Origin: an uncultured Clostridia bacterium
GTDB taxonomy: Bacteria; Bacillota; Clostridia; Christensenellales; UBA1242
DNA: 64,000 nt
Direction of reading: 5' to 3'
Assembly (NCBI GenBank): GCA_944377165.1
Contig: CALWEJ010000007.1
Coordinates: 1 to 64,000 of the forward strand
Both the position numbers and the translations under genes were made by a program. This document shows, piece by piece, positions 14,903 to 24,857 of this stretch (position 1 is the first letter of the stretch; every line of letters starts with the position of its first letter). The notes under the pieces were generated by a model that saw only the letters and a list, made by a program, of their open reading frames with translations, made no database searches and was not told the origin of the DNA.

Positions 14903-16036
14903 ATGATAGATTTTTCAAACAAGCGCATTATGTTTCTGGCTACAACAGATAATATGATATGGCAATTCTTAATACCGCACATAATCGACCTGCAAGATAT
15001 GGGTGCAACTGTTGATTGTTTTTGCGCAAAAACTGGGTTTTGGTTCGACCAGTTAAAAGAAAAATTTAACTTTAATATGTACGATATTTCGCTTACTCGC
15101 TCTCCATTTAATTTTAAAAACATTAAAGGCTACAATGACTTAAAAAAATACCAACGTAATAACAAATACGATATCATATATTGTCAACAACCCGTAGGCG
15201 CAATGATGGGCAGATTGATAGGTAAGAAATTTCATATCCCCGTGATATACACTGCGCACGGATTTTTCTTCTTTAAGCATAATAATCCTATTAAAAATTT
15301 CATATTTAAATCAGCTGAAAAGTTTTTGTCGCGTTATACTGATGTTTTAATTACTATGGCTAAAGAAGATTTTGATGCTATAAAGAAATGGAAAGTTAAA
15401 TACAAATATTTAATACACGGAATTGGTTTTAATCATAAAAAATATCTTCCTTCAAGCAAAACTATAGACGAATTGAAGGAAGAATTTAATATCGACGTTA
15501 ATGACCACGTTATTGTGACAGTAGCGGAACTGATTAAACGAAAGAATTATCCCACAATGTTAAAAGCTTTTGCTCGTATTCATAAAGAACTTCCTAACAC
15601 AAAATATGTTATATGTGGAACAGGTGTTCTACTTAAAAAAATGAAAAATCTAGCAAAAAATTTAAAAATAGACAATTCAGTTATCTTCTTAGGCTATAGA
15701 ATAGACATAAACAAAATATTGCAATTAAGCGATGTGATGTTATTGTTGTCAAAACACGAAGGCTTAACAATGGCTATTATGGAAGGAATGTATTATTCAC
15801 TACCTATAGTCGTATCAAATGTACGTGGAAATAGAGATTTAATAGACGACGATTTAGGCGGAAAACTTATTGATTTCAAGGATGATAAATCTGCAAGCGA
15901 AGCAATTATTGAACTTCTAAAGAACCCTGACTTGCGAAAGAAAATGGGCTCATACAATCACGAAAAAGTAAAAAAATACGACATTGAAGTCGTACGTGAT
16001 GAATTAAAAAGAATATATAATGAGGTAGAGTTATAG
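14903..16036 (+). CDS. Glycosyltransferase family 4 (EpsD-like)
   Basis: A 377-residue GT-B enzyme. The N-terminal domain opens KRIMFLATTDNM and contains YCQQPVGAMMGRL and YTAHGFFFF. The C-terminal nucleotide-binding domain shows VAELIKRKNYPTML, then a GTG loop, and the EX7E-type segment SKHEGLTMAIMEGMYYSLPIV. It would add a sugar from UDP- or GDP-sugar to a polyprenyl-linked glycan. I start it at ATG 14903; a TTG two codons upstream has no support. It ends 7 bp from the convergent ABC exporter. Confidence 0.9.
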   Translation: MIDFSNKRIMFLATTDNMIWQFLIPHIIDLQDMGATVDCFCAKTGFWFDQLKEKFNFNMYDISLTRSPFNFKNIKGYNDLKKYQRNNKYDIIYCQQPVGAMMGRLIGKKFHIPVIYTAHGFFFFKHNNPIKNFIFKSAEKFLSRYTDVLITMAKEDFDAIKKWKVKYKYLIHGIGFNHKKYLPSSKTIDELKEEFNIDVNDHVIVTVAELIKRKNYPTMLKAFARIHKELPNTKYVICGTGVLLKKMKNLAKNLKIDNSVIFLGYRIDINKILQLSDVMLLLSKHEGLTMAIMEGMYYSLPIVVSNVRGNRDLIDDDLGGKLIDFKDDKSASEAIIELLKNPDLRKKMGSYNHEKVKKYDIEVVRDELKRIYNEVEL

Positions 16037-16043
16037 ACTCTAT

Positions 16044-16802
16044 CTATTTTTTATTTTTGCAATACTCTGCGTATTCATTGCAAATTTCATTACTTGCTCC
16101 GTAGCCCATAATTTTAGAATTTTCTATCCACAATGTTTTTTCACACAAATTTTTAACTTGCGCAATATTATGTGATACGAACATAAACGACACGCCATTT
16201 TTCTTAAGTGCGTTTATTTTTTCAATACATTTTTTCTGAAAATTAGTATCACCTACAGAGAGCACTTCGTCAACTAACAATAAGTCAGGATTAATGTCTA
16301 TCGCAATAGCAAAGCCTAATCTTGAAACCATTCCTGAAGAAAAATTTTTTAGAGGCATTTTAACGAAATCTTGAAGTTCTGCAAACTCTATTATTGAGTT
16401 AAAACGTTCTTTCATCTGCTTTCTACTAAACCCTAATATAGCGCCATTTAGATATACATTTTCTTCCGCGGTTGCTTCCATATCAAACCCTGCGCCTAAA
16501 TTTAATAGAACGACGCTCCCTTTTAAATCAATTTTCCCTGATGTCGGTTTATATATTCCAGCGACAATTTTCAAGAGTGTAGATTTCCCCGCGCCATTAT
16601 GTCCAATTACTCCTAAAGATTCTCCACGTTTAATCTCAAAGTTAATATTTTCCAATACTTGAAATTTATTTGCTGGTGCGCGTTTGCCCTTGAAAAAGTT
16701 AACAACGCGCTCTTTTAAGGTATCGAATTTAAGAGCAGGCGTTTTAAATACCATATTAACATTTTCAACTTTTAATAAATAATCTGTATCTTTATTTTCC
16801 AT
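16044..16802 (-). CDS. ABC exporter ATPase for polysaccharide or teichoic acid (TagH/Wzt-like)
   Basis: A 252-residue nucleotide-binding subunit. Walker A GHNGAGKST lies at residues 67-75, the ABC signature NFSSGM near 152, and Walker B LLLVDEVLSVGD near 171-182. The DEVLSVGD ending and the short N-terminal DTLKERVVNFFKGK extension are characteristic of the polysaccharide/polyol-phosphate export group. The C-terminal carbohydrate-binding domain of some Wzt/TagH proteins is absent. It follows its permease by 6 bp. With the GT/Wzy genes it supports a surface glycopolymer locus. Confidence 0.9.
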   Translation of the reverse strand: MENKDTDYLLKVENVNMVFKTPALKFDTLKERVVNFFKGKRAPANKFQVLENINFEIKRGESLGVIGHNGAGKSTLLKIVAGIYKPTSGKIDLKGSVVLLNLGAGFDMEATAEENVYLNGAILGFSRKQMKERFNSIIEFAELQDFVKMPLKNFSSGMVSRLGFAIAIDINPDLLLVDEVLSVGDTNFQKKCIEKINALKKNGVSFMFVSHNIAQVKNLCEKTLWIENSKIMGYGASNEICNEYAEYCKNKK

Positions 16803-16808
16803 TTTTAC

Positions 16809-17618
16809 CTATACATAATTAATAAAATTTTTCTTCAGTAGTTTATAAAACAAATATCCTATCAAAAGACTTGCTATTCCTAATAGATATAGAAGTCCTA
16901 ACATCTTCCACGATGCCATTCCTCCGCCTAAATAACTCATATTATAAACCGAATCTCTAAAATATGTTAAGAAATAATACATAGGATTTAATTTCAATAT
17001 CTTGTACGCGATTGAATTCGCGTCTAATCTATTTAATTTATAAAATACCGGTGTGATATACGTCCAAAGTGTAAGGAATACGGTATATAAATGTTTTATA
17101 TCTCTGCAAAACACATAAAGTGCGGACAAGAATAATGAAATTCCATATTGGAAAAGTAGAAAAGCCGGCAACAAGAGAATTAATCCTAACATTTGATATC
17201 CAAATAGTGAATATCCTCCACTAATTTGCATAATCAACATTATTATTAGTAGTGATATAAACGAAAAAGCGAAATTTACCAGTGCGGAAAGTGTAGAAGA
17301 TAATGGGAATAAATAGTGGTCAATTTTTACCTTGGTTATTAAGCCTCTGCTGTTCACTATAGACGTCATAGAACTTATCGTCGATGAGCGCAAAAATTGG
17401 AAAAGTATATTACCTGTTAGCAAATAGATAGGATAAAGTGGGTCATTTTGTCCAAAAAATTGGCTAAATACTAACCACATTACTAACATATTTAATAGCG
17501 GATTAAGAACGGACCAAAATACACCTAGAAATGAATTTCTATACTGAGTCTTAACATTTTTTCTTATCAACTCGTGGACTATGTTCCTATTCTTGCTCCA
17601 CTTACTAATTGTCGGCAT
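16809..17618 (-). CDS. ABC-2 type polysaccharide/teichoic acid export permease (TagG/Wzm-like)
   Basis: A 269-residue permease with six predicted membrane segments. The N-terminus RNIVHELIRKNVKTQYRNSFLGVFWSVLNPLLNMLV is the classic amphipathic entry of this family, and FCRDIKHLYTVFLTLWTYITPVFY is its conserved central segment. It would move the lipid-linked polymer across the membrane, driven by the ATPase that follows. A clear AAGGAG site lies before the ATG. A weak intergenic region of 170 bp separates it from fhs. Confidence 0.9.
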   Translation of the reverse strand: MPTISKWSKNRNIVHELIRKNVKTQYRNSFLGVFWSVLNPLLNMLVMWLVFSQFFGQNDPLYPIYLLTGNILFQFLRSSTISSMTSIVNSRGLITKVKIDHYLFPLSSTLSALVNFAFSFISLLIIMLIMQISGGYSLFGYQMLGLILLLPAFLLFQYGISLFLSALYVFCRDIKHLYTVFLTLWTYITPVFYKLNRLDANSIAYKILKLNPMYYFLTYFRDSVYNMSYLGGGMASWKMLGLLYLLGIASLLIGYLFYKLLKKNFINYV

Positions 17619-17788
17619 TAATCTTTATATCTCCTTATAAATCTTGAAAGTAAATATTATTTATCGTTAATTTATAAATATGATAATATTTATAAGTTTA
17701 TTTGTCAACGTATTTACTTTTTGATTTAATTATAAATTTCAAATACAAAAGTTATATCTGAACACAACTACTTAAGATATATTGATTT

Positions 17789-19363
17789 TTACTCTAATCG
17801 TATATTCTCCCCGTAATCGTCAATATACATATTTTCGCTATTTGGATGCGCGCTAAGACCGGGCATTAAATTAATTTTGCCTGCAATAACCACTATAAAC
17901 TGTGCTCCGTTTTTTAATTCTATATCTTTGACGTGCAAATTAAAATGTGTAGGCTTACCTAATAATTTATCATCATCTGAAAGCGAATATTGTGTTTTTG
18001 CAACAACTATTGGATACCCCTTTGCTAAATCTTCATATTGTTTGATTTTTTCAAGCGCAAGTGAAGAATACTCTACATCTTCCGCTCCATAAATTGAGTG
18101 AGCAAGAGAATATATCTTATCCTTAATTGAATCTTTTAAATCATAAGCAAATTTGAGTTTAGTAGGCTTTTTGTCTAAGTATTCTATCACCTTATTTGCT
18201 AATTCTATACAGCCGAATTTCTTTAGATACGGACTTGCGGTAATAGCGACAACGCCTTTTGATTGACAAAAGGTTTTAACTTCGTCTATATCTTTTTTCT
18301 TATCATCTTTAAAAAGATTAATAGCAACAATTACTTCTTTATTGAACACATTTTTGAAATTGTCGATATGCTTAGATAAGTTAAGAAGTCCGCCATTTAG
18401 CGAATCAATAGTTGAGTGTGCCCTCAGTGCGCGAATAGAGACAACAATTACGACAACGGACGGATTAAGATTAAACTCCCTACATTTCAAATCAATAAAT
18501 TTTTCAGCGCCTAAATCTGCACCAAATCCTGCTTCTGTCACCACATAATCGGCTAAAGATAGCGCTGTCTTTGTCGCAATAATCGAATTACAACCGTGCG
18601 CAATATTCGCAAAAGGTCCACCGTGAATAATAGCTGGTGTGTGATTTAGAGTCTGAACTAAATTCGGTTTAATAGCATCTTTTAGAAGAATAGTCATAGC
18701 ATTCTCAGCTTTCAAATCGCTAGCAAAAATCGGTTTACCTGTTTTAGAAAATGCAACAATTATATTTCCTAATCTCTTTTTTAAATCTCTATAATCGCGT
18801 GCTAAACTCAAAATTGCCATAATTTCACTCGACGCAGTAATTGAAAAATTTTCTTCTCTCTCAACATTGTCTTTCAAGTTTTCTTTAGATATGGTAATTT
18901 CTCTTAATGCCCTGTCATTTATATCCATACATCTATGAAATAAAATTTTGTCTTTATCTATATTTAATAAATTTCCGTGATAGATATGATTATCTATTAA
19001 TGCACAGAGCAAATTGTTTGCACTAGTAATAACGTGGAAATCACCTGTAAAGTGTAAATTAATATCATCGCTAGGAACTAATTGCGACTTCCCTCCGCCT
19101 GTTGCTCCACCCTTTAACCCAAACACTGGGCCTAAAGACGGTTCACGTAGTGCTAAGATAACACTCTTATTTAACTTTGCCATAGAATCTGCGAGTCCAA
19201 TGGCCATAGTCGTCTTTCCTTCACCATATTTCGTAGGATTTATCGAGGTTATTAAAATTAATTTACCGCGCGCATTTGAAAGCGAACTTATTTTTGCCTT
19301 ATCCTTACCATAAGGTATATAAGATTTGATTTTTAACTTTTTTATTATTGGCGAAATATTCAT
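17789..19363 (-). CDS. fhs: Formate-tetrahydrofolate ligase
   Basis: A 524-residue enzyme that forms 10-formyl-THF from formate, ATP and THF. The nucleotide loop SINPTKYGEGKTT spans residues 40-52, followed by LREPSLGPVFGLKGGATGGG, IHGGPFANIAHGCNS and VTEAGFGADLGAEKF, all hallmark Fhs blocks. It is about 30 residues shorter than the usual 556. In anaerobes it feeds purine and formyl-Met synthesis or the methyl branch of C1 metabolism. AGGGG precedes the ATG. Confidence 0.95.
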   Translation of the reverse strand: MNISPIIKKLKIKSYIPYGKDKAKISSLSNARGKLILITSINPTKYGEGKTTMAIGLADSMAKLNKSVILALREPSLGPVFGLKGGATGGGKSQLVPSDDINLHFTGDFHVITSANNLLCALIDNHIYHGNLLNIDKDKILFHRCMDINDRALREITISKENLKDNVEREENFSITASSEIMAILSLARDYRDLKKRLGNIIVAFSKTGKPIFASDLKAENAMTILLKDAIKPNLVQTLNHTPAIIHGGPFANIAHGCNSIIATKTALSLADYVVTEAGFGADLGAEKFIDLKCREFNLNPSVVVIVVSIRALRAHSTIDSLNGGLLNLSKHIDNFKNVFNKEVIVAINLFKDDKKKDIDEVKTFCQSKGVVAITASPYLKKFGCIELANKVIEYLDKKPTKLKFAYDLKDSIKDKIYSLAHSIYGAEDVEYSSLALEKIKQYEDLAKGYPIVVAKTQYSLSDDDKLLGKPTHFNLHVKDIELKNGAQFIVVIAGKINLMPGLSAHPNSENMYIDDYGENIRLE

Positions 19364-19703
19364 TTTAACCCCTATATTATAAAGTATTAAATAAGAAAAT
19401 ATTATTATATTTGTATATTTATAAAAATTTAATATAATTTCATATATAATTAGGTTAATATAAAAAACAATCTAATAATAATTAATATAAAATAATTGAT
19501 TAAATTATTAATATATTTGCTTATAATATAGAAGATTTCTATATTTATATAATATTTATTTTAATAATTAAAATAATTTCAATTTATTGAAATAATCTAT
19601 ATTTATTTATCTATTATTTTTTTTAATTAATTATTATTTACAAACTTAATATTATATATTTTTTATTAAAATTTTTAATTTTTTATTAATTTTTTCATAT
19701 TTT
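19364..19703. other. Very AT-rich intergenic stretch
   Basis: About 340 bases of roughly 90% A+T between fhs and the barrel protein, with runs such as TTTTTTTTAATTAATTATT. No gene, strong hairpin or repeat family was recognised. It holds the fhs promoter (TATAAT-like tracts near 19375) but is too degenerate to place it. Confidence 0.4.
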
Positions 19704-20510
19704 TTATTTATTTTTAATATTTTTTATTAAATTTTTATAATTATTTATTTTTTCTTCTAGTTTACAAGCTTGTAAATATGCATCTTTTAAAAATTCTTTT
19801 GCTGTCGTATTTAATTCTAATTTATTTAAAAGTTCATAGTCTAGCAAAACTTCAGGACAATTAGCTAATTTTAAAGCAACTTCATTCCAATTTACTGTAG
19901 CTTTAAATTTCGAAATCGTATGTAAATCTTTTATTCCGTCATTATCGTGCAAATGAAGCGCAACAAGTTTATCTCCATATTTAGATAAATAATCAAAGTT
20001 CTTATCAAAAGCATTATTATGTCCGACGTCATAACAAAATTTTAATTTATCGTGATTAATATTATTAAACGTGTCTACAAATAATTTTTGATTTAAAACA
20101 TTTTCAATAGCAATAGGTATTCCCGTTTTATCGCAAACTTTTAGCACTTCGCGTAGCCTTCTTTCACCAACTGAAGAATATTCTCCGACTAAATGTACAA
20201 CAACGCAACTAAATCCATATTTTTTTGCTATCTTTATATCTTTAATAAGATTTTTCTTTAATTTTTCTCCAAATTTTCCTTTAAGCCAAAAATTGTGCAA
20301 ATCTTCCGTCTTATAACTAAAATGCAGACTTGATAATTTCAAACCATATTTTTTAAACAATTTAACTTGTGATGATATTTTACCATTCTGTGCGTTTAAA
20401 TTTTTATCTGCGCAAGTGATGACTGAAGTAAAACCTGCTTCTTTGATCATCTTAGCACGTTCATTCGGATTAATATCCCAACCGAAATAAAAAGAAATCC
20501 CTTTATCCAT
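19704..20510 (-). CDS. Sugar phosphate isomerase/epimerase-like TIM barrel (AP endonuclease 2 family)
   Basis: A 268-residue xylose-isomerase-like barrel. Likely metal ligands are the Glu of IAIENVL, the Asp and His of FCYDVGHN and the His residues of ALHLHDN. This set is shared by inosose dehydratases, hydroxypyruvate isomerases, tagatose epimerases and Nfo-type endonucleases. The Nfo-specific three-metal pattern is not evident, so a small-sugar isomerase is more likely. GGGGTG precedes the ATG. It follows the alcohol/aldehyde dehydrogenase operon but is separated by a strong terminator, so it is probably independent. Confidence 0.75.
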   Translation of the reverse strand: MDKGISFYFGWDINPNERAKMIKEAGFTSVITCADKNLNAQNGKISSQVKLFKKYGLKLSSLHFSYKTEDLHNFWLKGKFGEKLKKNLIKDIKIAKKYGFSCVVVHLVGEYSSVGERRLREVLKVCDKTGIPIAIENVLNQKLFVDTFNNINHDKLKFCYDVGHNNAFDKNFDYLSKYGDKLVALHLHDNDGIKDLHTISKFKATVNWNEVALKLANCPEVLLDYELLNKLELNTTAKEFLKDAYLQACKLEEKINNYKNLIKNIKNK

Positions 20511-20653
20511 TTTTCACCCCATAAAATACTAACAAATTTATTTTTATAAGTAAACTTTTTTGCTCGAAAACTACAATTTATAAATAAATCAACTATAATT
20601 CATTAATTGTTTTACAATCATAAATACACTAATAAAAATTATTTTAGTAAAAA

Positions 20654-20686
20654 ATCCACAAAAGAGTGTATCTTTTGTGGATAAAT
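20654..20686 (-). terminator. Terminator of the ADH-FIST-ALDH operon
   Basis: A perfect 12-bp stem ATCCACAAAAGA/TCTTTTGTGGAT (20654-20665 and 20671-20682) with a 5-base loop. On the minus strand it is followed by a T run. It sits about 95 bp beyond the aldehyde dehydrogenase stop. Confidence 0.85.
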
Positions 20687-20775
20687 TGTTTATAAATTCT
20701 TTAAAATTATTAAAATTATATATTTTTTATGTAAATTTTGATGAATTAACAATTTTTTATTTTAGAGAATTGCAC

Positions 20776-22209
20776 TTATCTATAAATATTCTTTAGTGTT
20801 ATAGTTTTAGTCTTAGTCACTTGGTCGAATGTGCTCATTACACCCTCAGTACCAATTCCCGACATTTTATAGCCGCCGAAAGGCATTTCAAAACTTCTAT
20901 GGAAACTTGCACCATTGATAACAGTACCGCCACATTCAAGACGTGAGCATACGTCAAAGGCTGTCTTCATATCGCGTGTAAATACGCAACCACACAAACC
21001 ATAGCAAGAAGAATTTGCTATCTCGATAGCTTCTTCCACGTCATCGCAAGGAATAATGCTAATAACTGGAGCAAAGATTTCTTCGTCGCGCGCAACATCT
21101 GCTGTCTTAGGAATATCTGTAATGATAGTAGGCTCTAATACCGCACCTTCTGCTTTTCCGCCTAAAATAATTTTACCGCCCTGCTCAACGACTTTTTCTA
21201 TTTGTTTTACAGCCTTTTCACAAGCTGCTTTTGTGACAAGCGCACCGATTTCAGTCTTTTTATCTAGTGGATTACCTACTACAAGTTTACTGATACGATT
21301 AATTAACTTCTCTTGGAATTCATCTAAAACACCTCTTTGAACTATGAAGCGCTTACTTGCACAACATACTTGTCCAGTGTTATACATTCTACCCCAAACA
21401 GTTTCTTCTACTGCTAAATCAATATCTGCGTCGTCTAGCACTATGAACGCGTCATTTCCGCCCAATTCGAGAGCAACGTGCGCTAAATGTTCAGCACCAT
21501 TTAAATATGTAATTTTACCTACAGTTGTAGAGCCTGTGAAGGTTATTCCGTGTACGTCTGGATTCTTTGCGAGCGCACTACCTACCACACCGTCGCCAGT
21601 CACAACTTGCACTACGCCATTTGGTAGGCCTGCTTCCTTTAGTAATGCAGTAAGTTTAATTAATGTAAGAGGATTTTGGTGAGGTGGTTTAACAATAACA
21701 GTATTACCCGCTAAAATTGCTGGAGCAACCTTTTGGTCAAACAGGTCACAAGGGAAATTAAACGGTATAATTGCGACCATTACGCCTAAAGGTTCTCTAG
21801 TTGTAAATTGCAAAGTTTTATCTTGTCCTGCTTCAGTACCTGCAGGGATAACATTGCCATACAAATGCTTAGCCTTTTCAGAGAAAGCCTTGAATGAAAT
21901 GCTAATATTTGCAATCTCTGCATAAGCCTGAGTAATAGGTTTACCTGTTTCTTTGCATAGAGTTTTTGCTAAATCGTCTTTATTTTCTTCGACAAGTTCT
22001 ATAAATTTATTTAAAATCTCAGCCTTTTGATATACTGGCACGTCTTTCCAAGATTTTTGTGCCTTCTTAGCATACTCGACCGCTTTCTTTGCGTCTTTTT
22101 CGTTGCTATATGGTACAGTATCAATTACTTTACCAGTATAAGGATTTACTATATTCATTGTTGCTTTATTTGTTGCATCAACGAATTTCCCATTAATAAT
22201 ATTTTGCAT
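20776..22209 (-). CDS. NAD(P)-dependent aldehyde dehydrogenase (lactaldehyde/GapN-like)
   Basis: A 477-residue ALDH-superfamily enzyme. It shows the nucleotide-binding IIPFNFP and GITFTGSTTVGK segments, the general-base Glu in LELGGND and the catalytic Cys pair in GQVCCASKR. The short GapN/lactaldehyde-dehydrogenase architecture fits, not the CoA-acylating AdhE type. It oxidises an aldehyde to the acid. It is third in an operon after an iron alcohol dehydrogenase and a FIST protein, starting 11 bp after the latter with AAGGAGGG. The natural substrate is probably a short aldehyde made or consumed by the paired alcohol dehydrogenase. Confidence 0.9.
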   Translation of the reverse strand: MQNIINGKFVDATNKATMNIVNPYTGKVIDTVPYSNEKDAKKAVEYAKKAQKSWKDVPVYQKAEILNKFIELVEENKDDLAKTLCKETGKPITQAYAEIANISISFKAFSEKAKHLYGNVIPAGTEAGQDKTLQFTTREPLGVMVAIIPFNFPCDLFDQKVAPAILAGNTVIVKPPHQNPLTLIKLTALLKEAGLPNGVVQVVTGDGVVGSALAKNPDVHGITFTGSTTVGKITYLNGAEHLAHVALELGGNDAFIVLDDADIDLAVEETVWGRMYNTGQVCCASKRFIVQRGVLDEFQEKLINRISKLVVGNPLDKKTEIGALVTKAACEKAVKQIEKVVEQGGKIILGGKAEGAVLEPTIITDIPKTADVARDEEIFAPVISIIPCDDVEEAIEIANSSCYGLCGCVFTRDMKTAFDVCSRLECGGTVINGASFHRSFEMPFGGYKMSGIGTEGVMSTFDQVTKTKTITLKNIYR

Positions 22210-22220
22210 ACATTCCCTCC

Positions 22221-23390
22221 TTACTTAGTGAATGCAGTGAATGAAAGCATTAATCCGCCAGTGGTATTTCTGCCATCATCTTCATATCCGTACTCACCGA
22301 AAGTGAATTCCATAATGAAAGGTACGCCATTAACGTTTTTCTTAATTTGTTTATAGACTTCATTTATTCTAGAGTCTATTCCTGCGCGTCTGCCACCACA
22401 GTGAACTAAGTGATAACATACAGCAGGCTTAGTTAATTGTTTATTCAATTTTTTAAGAGTTTCGCCGACCGCTGAGATAAGTTCGTCAACTGTTGCTTCC
22501 ATACGAATAACTGTAGTGCCGACAGCAAGGTTAGCACCGATATTCATTGAATAATCGTCGTTCGCGAACATTGGGTGTCTTATAGCAGTTAAATCGCCTA
22601 ATCTATCCTTAACCCCAAGCGGACTTGTGATTGTAGCGGACAATAATTTGTCGCCCATTAATTCGCTAGGTTTCATTTTGCGCCATTGTGCATATTTCTT
22701 AACTGCAGGAACGTTGTCTATAGCGACAAGTCTACGTGTTCCTTCAATCTTCGTGATAATACCCATATCTTCAGTTTCACGATAAGCGCCAGTGAACTCG
22801 TTTACAAATCCACCTTTTAAATAAATTAATGCGACAGCAACACCTTCGTTAGTCACTTTATTGTCTAGATACAAGCTCCAATTACCAGAGATTGTATTAT
22901 CTGCAGCCGAACCACCGAACAAAGGAACACGGCCGACTACTCTATTTGCACCCTTTAAGAAAAATTCTTCTTCTGTAGGGCTAGCAGCCATATACATTAA
23001 ATCTGGCTCGTCGCTATATGGCATCTTTGTCATAGCGCGTGCGTGTTTTGTAGCACTTTCGCCTGCGTCACGTGCGCTTTGGAATGCTTTTCTATCAGCA
23101 AACCCAACGCCAACTATCATATTAGGGTCGCTAAGTACCATAATACCAACGAATGGGTCATTACCGCCGACAAATCCTTCAGGCATAATTACACCAGTAA
23201 ATGATGTATTACCAATCACTGGGCAATCATAAACTTCCTTAATACCTTTGATTACATCTTTAATCTTGTAATCACAACTCATATAAGCAAAAACTAATTT
23301 AGCATCTTTTGATTTTCCAGCCATTTTAGCGGCTTCCAATCCTGCTTTGTACGCATCTTTATTTGTACTGTATCCTGTAAGTGCTTTCAT
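22221..23390 (-). CDS. FIST domain sensory protein
   Basis: A 389-residue protein with FIST_N (about residues 25-220: FAYMSCDYKIKDVIKGI, CPVIGNTSFTGVIMPEG, GGSAADNTISGNWSLYLD) and FIST_C (about 230-370: HPMFANDDYSMNIGANLAVGTTV..., HCGGRRAGID, GVPFIMEFTFGEYG). FIST domains are proposed small-ligand (amino-acid-like) sensors and are often fused to kinases or GGDEF domains. This one is free-standing, without effector domain or membrane segment. It is sandwiched between alcohol and aldehyde dehydrogenase genes. It may sense the operon's substrate or have an uncharacterised enzymatic role. Confidence 0.85.
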   Translation of the reverse strand: MKALTGYSTNKDAYKAGLEAAKMAGKSKDAKLVFAYMSCDYKIKDVIKGIKEVYDCPVIGNTSFTGVIMPEGFVGGNDPFVGIMVLSDPNMIVGVGFADRKAFQSARDAGESATKHARAMTKMPYSDEPDLMYMAASPTEEEFFLKGANRVVGRVPLFGGSAADNTISGNWSLYLDNKVTNEGVAVALIYLKGGFVNEFTGAYRETEDMGIITKIEGTRRLVAIDNVPAVKKYAQWRKMKPSELMGDKLLSATITSPLGVKDRLGDLTAIRHPMFANDDYSMNIGANLAVGTTVIRMEATVDELISAVGETLKKLNKQLTKPAVCYHLVHCGGRRAGIDSRINEVYKQIKKNVNGVPFIMEFTFGEYGYEDDGRNTTGGLMLSFTAFTK

Positions 23391-23454
23391 CTAATTTCTC
23401 CTTTTGTTTAATTAATTTTAATTCTAATATTAAGATAAATGAATTTACTTTTGA

Positions 23455-24606
23455 CTATAATATAGCCTTATATAAATTCTTAATTTCTTCCACACTAGTT
23501 TCGCGTGGGTTTCCGCCTGTACATATATCTACATAGGCATCATTGCTTAAAGCGGTTAAATCTTTTTGCTTTATATTAAAATCGCTAAGTGCTGTAGGTA
23601 TAGCTAATTTTTTACTTAGTTTTTTAACTTCGCTCACCGCACGTTTAACACATTGCTCATCGCTTAACTTGCTAGTATTAACTCCAAAACATTCGGCGAT
23701 AAGCCTATATTTTGGCTTAGCAGGAGATTCTGCGTTGTACTCCATAACGGTAGGCAACAACATAGCATTCGCTGTGCCGTGCGCAATATCAAATCGACCG
23801 CCTAACGCGTGCGCCATAGAGTGAACAATTCCTAAGCCTACATTGCTGAACCCCATTCCGACAATGTACTGTGCATACGCCATCTTCTCACGCGCTAGCA
23901 TATCGTCCCCATTTTTGTATGCAAGCGGAAGATATTTAGCAATAGTACGTATGCTCTCAAGTGCAAACATATCGCTAAATTGTGTGCTACCCTTTGTAAT
24001 AAGACTTTCAATCGCGTGTGTAAGTGCGTCCATACCTGTACTTGCTGTAAGAGATTTCGGCATTGTACGCATCAACTCTGCGTCAACCACTGACATAATA
24101 GGAATATCGTGTGGGTCAACACAAACAAGTTTACGTTTAGTGCTCTCGTCCGTTATAACATAGTTAATAGTGACTTCAGCCGCCGTTCCGCTCGTTGTAG
24201 GTAAAGCAATTAGTGGGAAACATTTGTTAGGTGTATCAACCGCCCCTGCTAAACTAACGACGTCTTTATGTTTCTTGTTCTCGTGTATGATAGCGATTGC
24301 TTTAGCCGTATCTATTACACTACCGCCACCGACTGCGATAATAACGTCTGCACGCGTCTTCTTTAATTCACGAACGCCGTCCAAAACATTTTTAACCGTA
24401 GGATTAGGCTTAATGTCACTATAAATCGTGTAAGGGAATTTTCCATCGAATAGACTTGTCACTTTTTGTAATACGCCTGTCTTAATGATAGTTTCATCTG
24501 TCACGATAAATAGCCTTTTGAACTTTCGTTTACTGAGTTCACTAGGTAAACATTCGCGTGAATTAGTGCCTAAATAGACACATTCATTAAAAATATATCT
24601 TTCCAT
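23455..24606 (-). CDS. Iron-containing alcohol dehydrogenase (group III)
   Basis: A 383-residue Fe-ADH. The NAD-binding GGGSVIDTAKAIA lies near residues 93-105. Further blocks are PTTSGTAAEVT, TGMDALTHAIES (Asp and His ligands) and GIVHSMAHALGGRFDIAHGTANA (further His ligands). Family members interconvert alcohols such as 1,2-propanediol, ethanol or butanol with aldehydes. It is the first gene of the operon, preceded by a good promoter and AAAGGAGG. The pairing with an aldehyde dehydrogenase suggests an alcohol-to-acid or aldehyde dismutation route. Confidence 0.9.
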   Translation of the reverse strand: MERYIFNECVYLGTNSRECLPSELSKRKFKRLFIVTDETIIKTGVLQKVTSLFDGKFPYTIYSDIKPNPTVKNVLDGVRELKKTRADVIIAVGGGSVIDTAKAIAIIHENKKHKDVVSLAGAVDTPNKCFPLIALPTTSGTAAEVTINYVITDESTKRKLVCVDPHDIPIMSVVDAELMRTMPKSLTASTGMDALTHAIESLITKGSTQFSDMFALESIRTIAKYLPLAYKNGDDMLAREKMAYAQYIVGMGFSNVGLGIVHSMAHALGGRFDIAHGTANAMLLPTVMEYNAESPAKPKYRLIAECFGVNTSKLSDEQCVKRAVSEVKKLSKKLAIPTALSDFNIKQKDLTALSNDAYVDICTGGNPRETSVEEIKNLYKAIL

Positions 24607-24624
24607 ACCCCTCCTTTAAAAACA

Positions 24625-24654
24625 ATTATAACCCTTTTTAAATATAATTGTCAT
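24625..24654 (-). promoter_or_regulatory. Promoter of the ADH-FIST-ALDH operon
   Basis: On the minus strand ATGACA (24654-24649), an 18-base spacer and perfect TATAAT (24630-24625), about 19 bases before the start codon with the ribosome site between. Confidence 0.65.
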
Positions 24655-24831
24655 TCTTTTTCGACTAAAATTTTAATTAAAACATTAATTTAAACGCATT
24701 TTTAGCCTATTTAGATTGATTTTCCTTTCTTATTATTTGAATTCAACAATAATTCCTGAATAATTTCTTCAAGAATTTTTAAATAATTTATTTTAGTTTT
24801 ATTGAATTTATTTAAAAAATTAAAAACAAAA

Positions 24832-24856
24832 AAGGTTAGTATTCCTAACCTTAAAA
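24832..24856 (-). terminator. Terminator of the zinc-ribbon membrane protein gene
   Basis: AAGGTTAG (24832-24839) and CTAACCTT (24845-24852) form a tight hairpin directly after the stop codon. A-rich flanks give a U tract on the minus strand. Confidence 0.7.
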
Positions 24857-24857
24857 T

